Below are positions 15,606 through 24,727 of a DNA stretch of 41,036 nt, piece by piece; the stretch's first letter is position 1; each line of letters starts with the position of its first letter. The notes under the pieces were generated by a model that saw only the letters and a list, made by a program, of their open reading frames with translations, was not told the origin of the DNA and did no database searches. Origin of the DNA: Lachnospiraceae bacterium. Lineage in GTDB: Bacteria; Bacillota; Clostridia; Lachnospirales; Lachnospiraceae. The DNA lies in assembly GCA_024685495.1 (NCBI GenBank), contig JAIKVT010000150.1:1-41036 (forward strand), read 5' to 3'. The position numbers and the translations under genes are program-made.

Positions 15606-16907
15606 ATGATTGATACTAAGAAATATTATACACTTTTAGAAAATACTTATTTTGATAGGCTTGGTAAGGTCTCTAAAATAGTTGGTTTGACAATCGAATC
15701 AATTGGGCCGGATGCCAAGCTTAATGATTTATGTGAGATAATTGCAGAAGACGGTAAGAGGATTAAGGCAGAGGTAGTAGGCTTTCGTGATAAAAGCCTG
15801 CTTTTGATGCCTTTTGATTCTGTTGAGGGTGTCGGTGTAGGATGTATGGTTGAGAATACGGGTAAGCCGCTTACAATTCCGGTAGGTGACGAACTGTTAG
15901 GCCATACTATTGATGGTGTAGGAAGAGTTGATGACGGAAGTATCTTAGAGCTCGAGGAAGAATATCCTGCAGAAGCTGCTCCGCCTGATCCAATGGACAG
16001 AGTAATTATATCAGAGGTGTTACCGCTTGGAGTTAAGGCCGTAGATGGTCTGATAACGGTCGGCAAAGGTCAAAGAATTGGAATTTTTGCCGGTTCCGGT
16101 GTTGGTAAAAGTACATTAATGGGAATGTTCGCACGTAATACGAAGGCTCAGGTCAATGTAATTGCGCTTATAGGAGAGCGTGGTCGTGAGGTTAGAGAAT
16201 TCGTCGAAAATGACCTTGGTGAAGAAGGTATGGCCAGATCTGTAGTAGTAGTTGCTACAAGTGATAAGCCTGCACTTATTCGTAATAAAGCGGCGAAGAC
16301 TGCAACATCCATTGCTGAATATTTTAGAGATCAGGGTAAAGACGTGCTGCTTATGATGGACTCTCTTACACGTTTTTCAATGGCACAAAGAGAGATAGGA
16401 TTAGCATCGGGCGAGCCTCCTGTTACAAGAGGATATCCGCCGTCAGTTTATTCGGAGATGCCAAAGCTTTTAGAAAGAGCCGGTAATTCTGATAAGGGTT
16501 CCATAACAGGATTATATACGGTACTTGTAGACGGTGATGATTTTAATGAGCCTATTACAGATACCGCAAGATCGATATTAGACGGTCATATTGTATTAGA
16601 CCGTAGGCTTGCACAACGAAATCATTATCCGGCAATTGATGTCTTACAAAGCATTTCCAGAGTTATGTCTGCCGTTGCAGACAGAGAGCATAAGAGTGCG
16701 GCAGGTAAGATGAAAAATGTACTTGCAACATACGCCGAAGCAGAAGACCTTATTAATATTGGAGCTTACAAGAATGGGTCTAATAAGAATATTGATTATG
16801 CTATTGAGAAAATTGATCAGGTTAATGAATTTCTTTTACAGGAGACACATACAAAATACGAATTTGACGATGAGATACAGACATTAGAGGATATGTTCAA
16901 AGAGTAG
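15606..16907 (+). CDS. fliI: Flagellum-specific ATP synthase/export ATPase FliI
   Basis: The F1-beta-like ATPase that energises the flagellar type III export gate. Walker A GSGVGKST is at residues 163-170 and Walker B VLLMMDSLTRFSMAQREIG follows. FliI family features include LGVKAVDGLITVGKGQRIGI, GEPPVTRGYPPSVY and the C-terminal region ending EIQTLEDMF. Length of 433 is standard. The ribosome binding site is poor (GGCACGTGGCTT) and lies inside the degenerate repeats that separate it from fliH. Confidence 0.97.
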   Translation: MIDTKKYYTLLENTYFDRLGKVSKIVGLTIESIGPDAKLNDLCEIIAEDGKRIKAEVVGFRDKSLLLMPFDSVEGVGVGCMVENTGKPLTIPVGDELLGHTIDGVGRVDDGSILELEEEYPAEAAPPDPMDRVIISEVLPLGVKAVDGLITVGKGQRIGIFAGSGVGKSTLMGMFARNTKAQVNVIALIGERGREVREFVENDLGEEGMARSVVVVATSDKPALIRNKAAKTATSIAEYFRDQGKDVLLMMDSLTRFSMAQREIGLASGEPPVTRGYPPSVYSEMPKLLERAGNSDKGSITGLYTVLVDGDDFNEPITDTARSILDGHIVLDRRLAQRNHYPAIDVLQSISRVMSAVADREHKSAAGKMKNVLATYAEAEDLINIGAYKNGSNKNIDYAIEKIDQVNEFLLQETHTKYEFDDEIQTLEDMFKE

Positions 16908-16920
16908 ATAGGTATATTCT

Positions 16921-17376
16921 ATGGCAAAATTCAGATATAGGATGCAAAGTATCCTTGACATCAAAGAAAAAATTGAAAGCCAGGAGAAGATTGCTTACTC
17001 TCAAGCCAATGCTGAATTGCAGGTTGAGCAGGATAAGCTTACTAAGCTTATGATAAGAAGAGCAGGATATGAGAGAGACCTAAAAGCAGCTACGGTCGGA
17101 GATTTGGACTTTAACGAGATTAAAAGACTTAAAGCAGCAATCGAGACTATGAAGGTTTTGGTAAGAGAACAGATGATGAACGTGCATATAGCAGAAAAGC
17201 GCGTCGAAGAAGCCAGAGCCAGACTTGATGCGGTCATGAAAGAGAGAAAGACGCATGAGAATCTTAAGGAGAAAGCATTTGAAGAATTTAAAGCCGAGAT
17301 GAATGCGGAAGAGAATAAAGTTACTGACGAGTTAGTCAGTTATACATATGGTAAGAACGAGGATGGAGAAGAGTAA
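16921..17376 (+). CDS. fliJ: Flagellar export chaperone FliJ
   Basis: A 151-residue coiled-coil protein following fliI, as is standard for the FliI-associated chaperone/stalk protein FliJ. The N-terminus AKFRYRMQSILDIKEKIESQ and the heptad-rich body fit the family, which is low in sequence conservation. The stop TAA overlaps the next gene's ATG by one base (TAATG), implying translational coupling. The ribosome binding site is weak (TAGGTATATTCT). Confidence 0.9.
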   Translation: MAKFRYRMQSILDIKEKIESQEKIAYSQANAELQVEQDKLTKLMIRRAGYERDLKAATVGDLDFNEIKRLKAAIETMKVLVREQMMNVHIAEKRVEEARARLDAVMKERKTHENLKEKAFEEFKAEMNAEENKVTDELVSYTYGKNEDGEE

Positions 17377-18200
17377 TGGCTGACCAGGATAAAAAAGAAG
17401 AAAAGAAAAAGAAAAAGGCTGAGAAGAAAGAGCAGAAGAAAAAAGAAAAAGAGAATAAAAAGAAAAAAGGATCTGAAGGAGACGATGATGACGAAGAAGA
17501 AGGTTCCGGTAAGGGGCTGGTTGTTTTTGTTGCCATTTTGATCTTTCTTATTTGGATGGTCATACTTGGTCTTCTTATCAAAATGGATGTAGGCGGATTT
17601 GGTTCTACCGTTCTTTATCCAATACTAAAAAATGTACCTGTTGTTAATAAGATTCTTCCTGAAGTGGAAGAGTATGCCAAAGAAGATGCACAGTATAGCT
17701 TTGCTTCCGTAGAAGATGCCGTTAAAAGAATTAAAGAATTAGAGGCTGAACTTGCAGCCGCAAAATCTTCCGGAGGTGTTGACAGTGCACGCCTTGCAGA
17801 ACTTGAGGCACAGGCGATTGAACTTCAGACTTATAAACAAAATCAACAAAAGTTTGAAGAAGAGAAAGAAAAATTCTATCAAGAGGTTGTTTTTTCCGAC
17901 AAAGCGCCCGATATAAATGAATATAAGAAGTATTATGAGTCAATTCAGCCATCAAATGCTGAGGCAATTTACAAGCAGGTAGTAGAACAGACTACACAAG
18001 ATGAGCAGATTAAGCAATACGCTTCAACATATTCAAGCATGAAGCCGGCACAGGCAGCGGGAATATTTAATACGATGACTGATAATCTTGCTTTGGTAGG
18101 TAAGATATTATGGGCTATGGATGCTTCTTCCCGTGGTAAAATCTTAGGCGCTATGAATGCCGATACGGCAGCACAAATAACCAAAATTATGGAGCCTTAA
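17376..18200 (+). CDS. MotE/YlxF-like flagellar membrane protein
   Basis: A 274-residue protein occupying the slot between fliJ and fliK where Bacillus has ylxF. It begins with a very Lys/Glu-rich cytoplasmic tail (about residues 1-45), has one transmembrane helix near 48-70 (LVVFVAILIFLIWMVILGLL), then a coiled coil (AVKRIKELEAELAAAK). A C-terminal MgtE-N-like helical domain contains MKPAQAAGIFNTMTDN and SSRGKILGAMNADTAAQITK. This matches the MotE superfamily, a chaperone-like partner of motor/stator proteins. The exact role here is inference from position and domain order. The long A-rich stretch encoding the lysines is notable. Confidence 0.82.
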   Translation: MADQDKKEEKKKKKAEKKEQKKKEKENKKKKGSEGDDDDEEEGSGKGLVVFVAILIFLIWMVILGLLIKMDVGGFGSTVLYPILKNVPVVNKILPEVEEYAKEDAQYSFASVEDAVKRIKELEAELAAAKSSGGVDSARLAELEAQAIELQTYKQNQQKFEEEKEKFYQEVVFSDKAPDINEYKKYYESIQPSNAEAIYKQVVEQTTQDEQIKQYASTYSSMKPAQAAGIFNTMTDNLALVGKILWAMDASSRGKILGAMNADTAAQITKIMEP

Positions 18201-18294
18201 TTAAAAGATTATTTAAGCGGGTCAACCGTTTTATGATAACGCATCCTAAGGGATATGTTATATATAACAATTTAATAAGGAAAGGAGGAATTGT

Positions 18295-19977
18295 ATGACT
18301 AGTGGAAATGTTGCTAACATAGGTCCTAATATCATGGTTAACACGAAGACTGTTTCAAAAGATGATGACAAGTCTTTAGGTTTTCTTGATGTTATGAACA
18401 AGAATGTTGCAAAAAGTAACCGGGATTTACAGTCGCAAGATTCGTCTAAAGAAGTTAAAGCTCCTGAAAAGAAGATTAACGAGAAAGATGATTCTAAAGC
18501 AGTAGATGCTTCTAAAGAGACAGCAAAAGAAGATAAGACGAATAAAACCGATAAGGTAGAAGATACTGAGAAGACTACAAAACTTGAAAAGCCCGGTAAA
18601 GCTGAACAGACAGATAAGACTGAAGCTACAGATGTTAAGCCTGAAGATGCAGCTATGATTAGTGAAGAGATGGCAACAGTGGCTGAAGCAACAGAAGTCT
18701 TAGAACTTCCGCCGGAAGTTATGGAACTTGTTAATGAAGTTCTTAATAATTTCGAAAGTGAAGTAAAAGATGTTTTAGTTCAAGCGCTAGGTATTACAGA
18801 AGAGGAATTAAGTGATGTTATGGCAGATATGAATATTACATTTGCTGATTTACTTAATCCTAAGCAGGTAACAGAGCTCATGGTTGAGGCTACTAACGTA
18901 GAGGATAGCGTATCGCTTGTACTTGATGAGAATTTATCTGATGCATTATCACAGATAAGAGAGTTAAGCACAAATGTTATCGATAAGACCGGACTTGAAG
19001 CACCTGTAATCCAAGAAGCAGTAAACCAATCAGGTAAGGGTATTGAGATTCCTAAGGAAATGCTTAATGCAAATCCCAATCAAAATCTTGATATCGATCC
19101 TAATCTTCAAACGGCTAATGTAGGCGAAGAGGTTGATATGACTAAAGTGCCAAAAGAGGTATTACAGTCTAATCCCGAAATGGCTAAGCCGGTTATGACA
19201 GATGGTAAAGAGGTTAAAGTAGAGGATATTCCTGATGATGAGAAGCCTGTAGTTGTTAAAAACGATCAGACTACTGTAAGCGAGAATGAAGAGTCAACCG
19301 AGACTGAAGTAAGTGATAACACATTTACGACAAAACAAACGACTGAGAATAACTCAGACAACTCAAATAGTTTCACAAGACACGATAATCGTCAGGAGAC
19401 AGGCAGACAGTTTAACACAGATAACATCGTAGTTAATAATCAAAATGTTCAACCTGAAGCAAATGTTACTGCAGAAGCTAAACCTGTTATCACAAGATTT
19501 ACAACAATGCAGATGATAACTCAGATTACCGAAGCAGCAAGAATTAATCTAAGCGATGAAACAACAAGTATAGAGATGATTCTTAATCCTGAGTCATTAG
19601 GAAAGATTTATCTTAACGTATCTCAGAAGCAGGGAGCTTTACATGCACAGATTGTTGCACAGAATGAAGCGGTTAAAGAAGCTTTAGAGAATCAGATAGC
19701 ATTACTTAAAGAGAATCTCAATAAGGCAGGAGTTAAAGTAGAAGCTGTTGAAGTATCTGTAGGAACTCATGAATTTGAGAGAAATCTTGAGGAAGGCATG
19801 CATCAGCAGGAAGAGCAGGCCAGACAGCAGGAAGAACAAGCCTCTAATATGAGGAGAAAGCCCGTAAGTATTAATCTTAATAATCTTGATGAGTTACAGG
19901 GACTTATGTCTGAAGAAGACAAACTTGTAGCACAGATGATGAAAGATCAAGGCAACTCAATGAATTTACAGGCTTAG
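18295..19977 (+). CDS. fliK: Flagellar hook-length control protein FliK
   Basis: The secreted molecular ruler that switches export specificity when the hook is complete. The N-terminal two thirds are low-complexity, rich in Lys/Glu/Thr/Asp (disordered, as expected for a ruler). The conserved C-terminal hook-length domain covers about residues 420-500, with SIEMILNPESLGKIYLNVSQ, then ALENQIALLKENLNKAGVKV. The Gln/Glu-rich stretch EEGMHQQEEQARQQEEQA follows. A strong AAAGGAGGA site precedes the ATG. Length of 560 is within the family's wide range. Confidence 0.93.
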   Translation: MTSGNVANIGPNIMVNTKTVSKDDDKSLGFLDVMNKNVAKSNRDLQSQDSSKEVKAPEKKINEKDDSKAVDASKETAKEDKTNKTDKVEDTEKTTKLEKPGKAEQTDKTEATDVKPEDAAMISEEMATVAEATEVLELPPEVMELVNEVLNNFESEVKDVLVQALGITEEELSDVMADMNITFADLLNPKQVTELMVEATNVEDSVSLVLDENLSDALSQIRELSTNVIDKTGLEAPVIQEAVNQSGKGIEIPKEMLNANPNQNLDIDPNLQTANVGEEVDMTKVPKEVLQSNPEMAKPVMTDGKEVKVEDIPDDEKPVVVKNDQTTVSENEESTETEVSDNTFTTKQTTENNSDNSNSFTRHDNRQETGRQFNTDNIVVNNQNVQPEANVTAEAKPVITRFTTMQMITQITEAARINLSDETTSIEMILNPESLGKIYLNVSQKQGALHAQIVAQNEAVKEALENQIALLKENLNKAGVKVEAVEVSVGTHEFERNLEEGMHQQEEQARQQEEQASNMRRKPVSINLNNLDELQGLMSEEDKLVAQMMKDQGNSMNLQA

Positions 19978-19989
19978 AAAGGAGTTAAG

Positions 19990-20634
19990 ATGGCGTTAAT
20001 CCAGGAAATAAAAAACGGACAGGTTGTAGATAATTCGACTTCATCAAACGATTCAACTACTAAAGCGAACAATTTTGACAAAGATATGTTCCTTCAATTA
20101 TTAGTAGCAGAGATGAAATATCAAGATCCGTTAGAGCCTACAACCAATACAGAATATGTTTCTGAACTTGCCAGTTTTACACAGATTGAATCGACTCAGA
20201 ATGTACAGGATAAGATGGATGATATACAAGCATCAAGTTATGTTGGCAAGTACGTAATAATTAATACAACCGATTCATCAGGTGAACAACAATATGTATC
20301 AGGAAAGGTTGATTTCTTAGAGAAGACAGATGACGGATACATGGTATCAGTTAATGATGGATTATACAAACTTGAAGAGATTGAAACCGTAGCTGACGAG
20401 ACATATTATACCGCAATGATGACAACTAAAACCTTTGAAGACGCAGTTACAAAGTTACCTAATCTTCAGGCAGTTTCATTACAAGATGAAGAAAAAATCA
20501 GTGCTGTCAGATCTTTATATGACTCAATGGATGAATATACAAAGCAATTTATCAATTCTGATTCATATTCTACATTAGAAGCATTAGAAAATAGGATTGC
20601 AGCTCTAAAGTCTGAGGAAGAAACAACCGAATAA
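19990..20634 (+). CDS. flgD: Flagellar hook capping protein FlgD with extra C-terminal helical module
   Basis: A scaffold for hook assembly. The diagnostic segment FDKDMFLQLLVAEMKYQDPL, then EPTTNTEYVSELASFTQIES, is at residues 29-66, followed by a beta-rich part (SSYVGKYVIINTTDSSGEQ). Unusually, the last ~55 residues (LPNLQAVSLQDEEKISAVR, then SLYDSMDEYTKQFI and LEALENRIAAL) resemble the short helical module repeated in many clostridial surface and S-layer proteins, whose core reads aAR.aYdaLt..qk..V.n...L..AE..i..L. That resemblance is by eye. At 214 residues it is longer than the roughly 140 of Bacillus FlgD. An AAAGGAG site precedes the ATG. Confidence 0.93.
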   Translation: MALIQEIKNGQVVDNSTSSNDSTTKANNFDKDMFLQLLVAEMKYQDPLEPTTNTEYVSELASFTQIESTQNVQDKMDDIQASSYVGKYVIINTTDSSGEQQYVSGKVDFLEKTDDGYMVSVNDGLYKLEEIETVADETYYTAMMTTKTFEDAVTKLPNLQAVSLQDEEKISAVRSLYDSMDEYTKQFINSDSYSTLEALENRIAALKSEEETTE

Positions 20635-20674
20635 TATAATAGGTGATAATTTTTCTAAGATAGGAGATGAACTT

Positions 20675-21070
20675 ATGAATGAGATTGGAAGTAACTTCGG
20701 CTCAATTCAACAGATTGCTGACACATATCTGAGTAATCAGACAAGCAAGTCGCGTGAATCTTCTACAGTCACTAATTCTTTTGAAGATGTCTTAAGGCAG
20801 AGAATAAGTGAAGAAAGCAAAGTTAAGTTTTCTAAACACGCTGCAGCAAGACTTGATGAGAGAAACATTTCTCTTTCAGAAGAACAGAACGTACGACTTG
20901 AGGCAGGAATTATGAAAGCCGGAGAGAAGGGAATTAATGATTCACTGGTGATTATGGACAGTTTGGCATTTATTGTAAATGTACCTAATCAGACAGTAGT
21001 AACAGCATTAGATCAAGATGAATCTAATGGTAACGTATTTACTAATATTGATGGAGCTGTTATAGCATAG
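20675..21070 (+). CDS. TIGR02530-type flagellar operon protein
   Basis: A 131-residue protein found between flgD and flgE in Firmicutes flagellar operons. The core KFSKHAAARLDERNISLSEE, then VRLEAGIMKAGEKGINDSLV and MDSLAFIVNVPNQTVVTAL, matches this family (Bacillus YlzI-like neighbourhood). Its biochemical role is not established to my knowledge; position suggests hook assembly. A TAGGAGATG ribosome binding site precedes the ATG. The gene ends 81 bases before flgE, and that gap carries two GC-rich hairpins. Confidence 0.85.
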   Translation: MNEIGSNFGSIQQIADTYLSNQTSKSRESSTVTNSFEDVLRQRISEESKVKFSKHAAARLDERNISLSEEQNVRLEAGIMKAGEKGINDSLVIMDSLAFIVNVPNQTVVTALDQDESNGNVFTNIDGAVIA

Positions 21071-21089
21071 CTGGACCTTATGGAAGCTA

Positions 21090-21151
21090 TGGCCGCTGAC
21101 TGACAGAGGCGGCCGACGCAGCTCCTCCACATTACGAGGAGGACATGTATT
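21090..21151 (+). promoter_or_regulatory. GC-rich double hairpin leader occluding the flgE ribosome binding site
   Basis: Stem 1 pairs GGCCGC (21091-21096) with GCGGCC (21109-21114) around a 12-nt loop. Stem 2 pairs CTCCTC (21122-21127) with GAGGAG (21136-21141) and so buries the flgE Shine-Dalgarno AGGAGG at 21137-21142. Both stems stand out in this AT-rich operon. A translational control role is inferred. Confidence 0.7.
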
Positions 21152-22792
21152 ATGATGAGATCACTTTATTCTGGTGTATCAGGTCTTAAGACTCACCAGA
21201 CCAAGATGGATGTTATAGGTAACAACATCGCTAACGTTAACACTATTTCGTTCAAATCTTCTTCAACCACTTTTACTGATATCATGTATCAGACAACATC
21301 GGGCGCATCAGGTGCTACAGCCACTACTGGTGGTAAGAATGCTAACCAGATTGGTCTTGGTGTATCAAGTGGTGCAACTAAAGTAAGTATTACTTCTGCA
21401 GGAGCAGCTCAGTCAACAGGACAGGCTCTTGATGTTAAGCTTACTGATTCTAACAATACCAACTTCTTTATTGTTAATAATGGTAGTGAGAATTTATTTA
21501 CACGTGCAGGTTCATTCTACATTGACGGTAATGGTAACCTCTGTATGAGTTCTACAGGTTATATGGTTCAAGGATGGCAGGTAGACACAACTTCAGGCGC
21601 TGCTGTAATCAAGAAGGATACAGTATCTCCACTTCGTGTAATGAATGCCGCTAATCTTACTTCACCCCCTGAAGCAACAACTAATGCTAATGTTGCAGGA
21701 GTTATCGATAAGAATGATACTAATGTTACATCTGATTCAGGTTATGCAATGAGTCTTTCATTCTACGATAACTTAGGATATCAGTATACAGCAAAGTTCG
21801 CTGTTAAGGCTACTGACGCTGATAATGGAACATTTACAGTTGAGCTTGCTAATATCTATGATGATGATAATAAAGATATTCTTGCTGAGTATGTTGCAGG
21901 AGGCAAAAAAGTCAGTGATATATTTGGTCAGGATACTCAAGCAACAAAGAGTTTTGCACTTCAGGGAGCGTTTGTATACGATGCTGCTTCATCTACCGTA
22001 CGGACAGTTTACGAAGGTAAGACATATGCAAGAAGCGGAGATATAACAGAAGTTGGCGGTGTAAAAGGATGTCAATTCACATGTACAACCGATACTTCTA
22101 CAAAATTCTTCTCATTAGCTGAGATGTATGGTGTAGATGATGCCGCAATTGCAGATGGAACATTAACAATTAGTGCAACAGACGGTTCTTTACAAAAGAC
22201 TTATGATACAACTAATTTTACATTACAGTTTAACAAAGCTGACGGATCGTTTTCATATATCGGAGCTGCAGGAGCTAAGTCTCAATCACTTAATATGACT
22301 AAGTTTGGTGTTCAATTTGCAGATATTGACGTTAACTTCCAGAATTCACTTAACTATGATAACGGTGGTACATCAACACTTGCAATTGATAAAGGTGACA
22401 TAACAGGAACTATTGGTGTAGGTAAGAAACTCGGTACTATGACAGGTATGTCAATTGACGGTACAGGTTGTATATACGGTTCTTATGACAATGGTAATAC
22501 GGTACTTCTTGGACAAATCGCAGTAGCGCAGTTTGCTAACGCATCAGGTCTTGAGAGTACAGGTAACAGTTGCTATCGTACAACTCTCAACTCAGGCGAT
22601 TTCGACGGAATCGGCGTTGAGGTTACAGCCGATGGTGGTAGCATGAGTACAGGTCAGTTGGAAATGTCTAACGTTGACCTTTCAGCTGAATTTACCGATA
22701 TGATTACTACTCAGAGAGGTTTCCAGGCTAACTCAAGAGTTATCACAACAAGTGACACAATGCTTGAAGAACTTGTTAACCTTAAGAGATAA
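21152..22792 (+). CDS. flgE: Flagellar hook protein FlgE
   Basis: The subunit of the hook. The N-terminal rod/hook domain reads SLYSGVSGLKTHQTKMDVIG then NNIANVNTISFKSS. The C-terminal domain reads SNVDLSAEFTDMITTQRGFQ then ANSRVITTSDTMLEELVNLK. The variable, surface-exposed central domain is large. At 546 residues it exceeds the roughly 260-residue short forms and matches the long clostridial type. The start at 21152 lies 9 bases after AGGAGG; a second ATG follows immediately. Translation may be limited by the leader hairpin. It is the last flagellar gene here, followed by a terminator. Confidence 0.96.
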   Translation: MMRSLYSGVSGLKTHQTKMDVIGNNIANVNTISFKSSSTTFTDIMYQTTSGASGATATTGGKNANQIGLGVSSGATKVSITSAGAAQSTGQALDVKLTDSNNTNFFIVNNGSENLFTRAGSFYIDGNGNLCMSSTGYMVQGWQVDTTSGAAVIKKDTVSPLRVMNAANLTSPPEATTNANVAGVIDKNDTNVTSDSGYAMSLSFYDNLGYQYTAKFAVKATDADNGTFTVELANIYDDDNKDILAEYVAGGKKVSDIFGQDTQATKSFALQGAFVYDAASSTVRTVYEGKTYARSGDITEVGGVKGCQFTCTTDTSTKFFSLAEMYGVDDAAIADGTLTISATDGSLQKTYDTTNFTLQFNKADGSFSYIGAAGAKSQSLNMTKFGVQFADIDVNFQNSLNYDNGGTSTLAIDKGDITGTIGVGKKLGTMTGMSIDGTGCIYGSYDNGNTVLLGQIAVAQFANASGLESTGNSCYRTTLNSGDFDGIGVEVTADGGSMSTGQLEMSNVDLSAEFTDMITTQRGFQANSRVITTSDTMLEELVNLKR

Positions 22793-22830
22793 TTAATAAG
22801 TAACGCTTAACTTAAGCATTTACACACCTT

Positions 22831-22860
22831 AGGACATGGGTTTATCCCGTGTCCTTTTTT
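22831..22860 (+). terminator. Intrinsic terminator ending the flagellar operon
   Basis: AGGACATGGG and CCCGTGTCCT form a 10-bp stem with a 5-nt loop followed by TTTTT. Confidence 0.93.
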
Positions 22861-22884
22861 GTAGTATATTTATACACATATATT

Positions 22885-22913
22885 TTGATTATGTCGTGTA
22901 AATATGTTAGAAT
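22885..22913 (+). promoter_or_regulatory. Candidate sigma-A promoter
   Basis: TTGATT, a 17-base spacer and TAGAAT lie 30 bases before the membrane protein gene at 22944 and after the flagellar terminator. Confidence 0.6.
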
Positions 22914-22943
22914 TTTATCATATATGTTGAGAGGATAAATCGT

Positions 22944-23711
22944 ATGAGCGTAAAAAGAATTATAGGCATATTAATTGCAGTCGGACTTGATATAATTACG
23001 GTGATTATAGGAATTACAACTATTTTTGTAAATCTGTTTTCGGGAAATTTTGTCGGAGCAGGACTTACACTTCTTATTGTACTTGCTTTGGTTATTATTT
23101 TTCCGATTTTGGGAATCGTATTTACAAAGGATAAAAAACCGGCACTTCCGGATAAGCAAATGATATATGACGATAATGAGCGCCTTCAGGCAGAACAACA
23201 AAAAGCATTAAGTCTTAAAGAAGTTAAGAGAATAGCATCACGTTATCAATATGGTTTTTATCTGGGTAAGACTGCCAAAGCCATTGTTAATCAGGCTAAT
23301 CTTGTCGGAACTAAGATTGATGAAGCAAGACAGGCTGTCAATAACAGATTTGAAGTTAATTCAATTACATGGGATAGATATATGGGCGTCGTTGATGCGG
23401 CTTCTAACACAGCGGTTAATAATCTTGATACGATGGCGCGCAGAATCAGTGTATTAGATGAGAAAGAGTATTCATCACTTGCTAATCCACTTAAAAGAAT
23501 TGGGAATAAACAGGATAATTCGGGGCGACTTGAGTTTTATCAGGAGAATAAGCAGTCTATCGAACGATGCTTAACCGATAACCAGGAAATGTTTAATAAA
23601 CTTGACAGACTTTCAATAGAGCTTATGAAAAGTGCCGACGACAGTACCGGTTCTGATGCAGTAGTTCAGGATATTGAGGATATTACCAATCAGGTGAAAT
23701 TCTATCATTAA
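22944..23711 (+). CDS. Membrane-anchored protein of unknown function
   Basis: 255 residues that I do not recognise. The N-terminus has two predicted transmembrane helices (IIGILIAVGLDIITVIIGIT at about 5-30 and AGLTLLIVLALVIIFPILGI at about 38-58). A positively charged segment and a long cytoplasmic region that looks mostly alpha-helical (residues 75-250) follow. There is some general similarity in layout to XpaC-like proteins, but no signature I would rely on. GAGAGGA precedes the ATG. The gene is monocistronic as far as can be seen, between the flagellar terminator and rubrerythrin. Confidence 0.75.
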   Translation: MSVKRIIGILIAVGLDIITVIIGITTIFVNLFSGNFVGAGLTLLIVLALVIIFPILGIVFTKDKKPALPDKQMIYDDNERLQAEQQKALSLKEVKRIASRYQYGFYLGKTAKAIVNQANLVGTKIDEARQAVNNRFEVNSITWDRYMGVVDAASNTAVNNLDTMARRISVLDEKEYSSLANPLKRIGNKQDNSGRLEFYQENKQSIERCLTDNQEMFNKLDRLSIELMKSADDSTGSDAVVQDIEDITNQVKFYH

Positions 23712-23788
23712 TTCTAATAGGTATTTATAAAGGACGCTGAGTCTTTGAGAAAGAGGCTTTAAATTATATAAAATGAAGGAGGTATATT

Positions 23789-24331
23789 ATGGGAAAGAAT
23801 CCGTATGCAGGAACTAAGACAGAGAAGAATTTGTGGGAGGCTTTTGCAGGCGAATCACAGGCCAGAAATAAGTATACTTATTTTGCATCTGTAGCTAAGA
23901 AAGCCGGATATGAGCAGATTGCCGCAATGTTTTTAAAGACTGCTGACAACGAGAAGGAGCATGCGAAATTATGGTTTAAGGCATTAGGTGAATTAGGAGA
24001 CACACCTACTAATCTTCTTGCGGCTGCAGAAGGTGAGAATGCTGAATGGACAGACATGTACGATCGCATGGCTAAAGAGGCCGATGAGGAAGGATTCCAC
24101 GATTTGGCTGAGCAATTTAGAGGAGTTGCTGCAATCGAGAAATTACATGAAGAACGTTATCGTGCACTTCTTAATAATGTTAAAGCTATGGAAGTATTTA
24201 AGAAGAGCGGCGTTGTTATGTGGGAATGTCGCAATTGCGGTCATGTAGTAGTTGGTACAGAGGCACCTGACGTATGTCCTGTATGTAATCATCCTCAGAG
24301 TTTCTTTGAGGTTAAGGCAGAGAATTATTAA
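23789..24331 (+). CDS. Rubrerythrin
   Basis: A non-haem diiron peroxidase of anaerobes that reduces hydrogen peroxide. The ferritin-like four-helix domain carries the two metal-binding motifs ([11 protein letters not shown] near residue 17 and [12 protein letters not shown] near 50, then [11 protein letters not shown] near 113). The C-terminal rubredoxin domain has both CxxC knuckles (CRNCGH and CPVCNH). At 180 residues it is full length. AAGGAGG lies 7 bases before the ATG. It lies 20 bases before desulfoferrodoxin, forming an oxygen-stress pair. Confidence 0.96.
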   Translation: MGKNPYAGTKTEKNLWEAFAGESQARNKYTYFASVAKKAGYEQIAAMFLKTADNEKEHAKLWFKALGELGDTPTNLLAAAEGENAEWTDMYDRMAKEADEEGFHDLAEQFRGVAAIEKLHEERYRALLNNVKAMEVFKKSGVVMWECRNCGHVVVGTEAPDVCPVCNHPQSFFEVKAENY

Positions 24332-24351
24332 GAGTATTGGAGGAATTTATT

Positions 24352-24726
24352 ATGACATTTTATATATGTAGATCTTGTGGAAATGTAATTGTTAAATTAA
24401 ACGATTCGGGAGTAAAAGTATCTTGCTGTGGAACATTTATGGAAGAACTTGTTCCGGGTACAACTGATGCGGCAACAGAAAAGCATGTACCTTCAGTAAA
24501 GGTTGACGGTAATAAAGTTAATGTTCAGGTTGGAGATGTAGAGCATCCGATGGTAGAAGGACATTATATTCAATTTATCATTCTTGAGACAGACAAGGGA
24601 TACAGTTGTGTAAACCTTACTCCGGAAGATAAACCTGTAGCTGAGTTTATCGTTCCTGACGGTGAGAAACCTGTAGCTGTATACGAGTATTGCAATATGC
24701 ATGGATTATGGAAAAAGGATATCTAA
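24352..24726 (+). CDS. dfx: Desulfoferrodoxin (superoxide reductase, 2Fe type)
   Basis: Reduces superoxide to hydrogen peroxide, which rubrerythrin next door can then remove. The N-terminal desulforedoxin-like rubredoxin centre has CRSCGN and a CC pair. The catalytic Fe(His)4Cys site is supported by EKHVPSV, VEHPMVEGHYI and YCNMHGLW. The track starts at a TTG at 24337 that overlaps the ribosome binding site. The ATG at 24352, 8 bases after GGAGG, is correct and gives a 124-residue protein of the usual size. The stop lies 1 base before the esterase ATG. Confidence 0.94.
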   Translation: MTFYICRSCGNVIVKLNDSGVKVSCCGTFMEELVPGTTDAATEKHVPSVKVDGNKVNVQVGDVEHPMVEGHYIQFIILETDKGYSCVNLTPEDKPVAEFIVPDGEKPVAVYEYCNMHGLWKKDI

Positions 24727-24727
24727 T

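Noticed and set aside
17336-17581. Minus-strand Ser/Phe-rich ORF opposite the MotE-like gene
   Set aside because: It is the antisense shadow of the Lys-rich A-tract region of the real gene.
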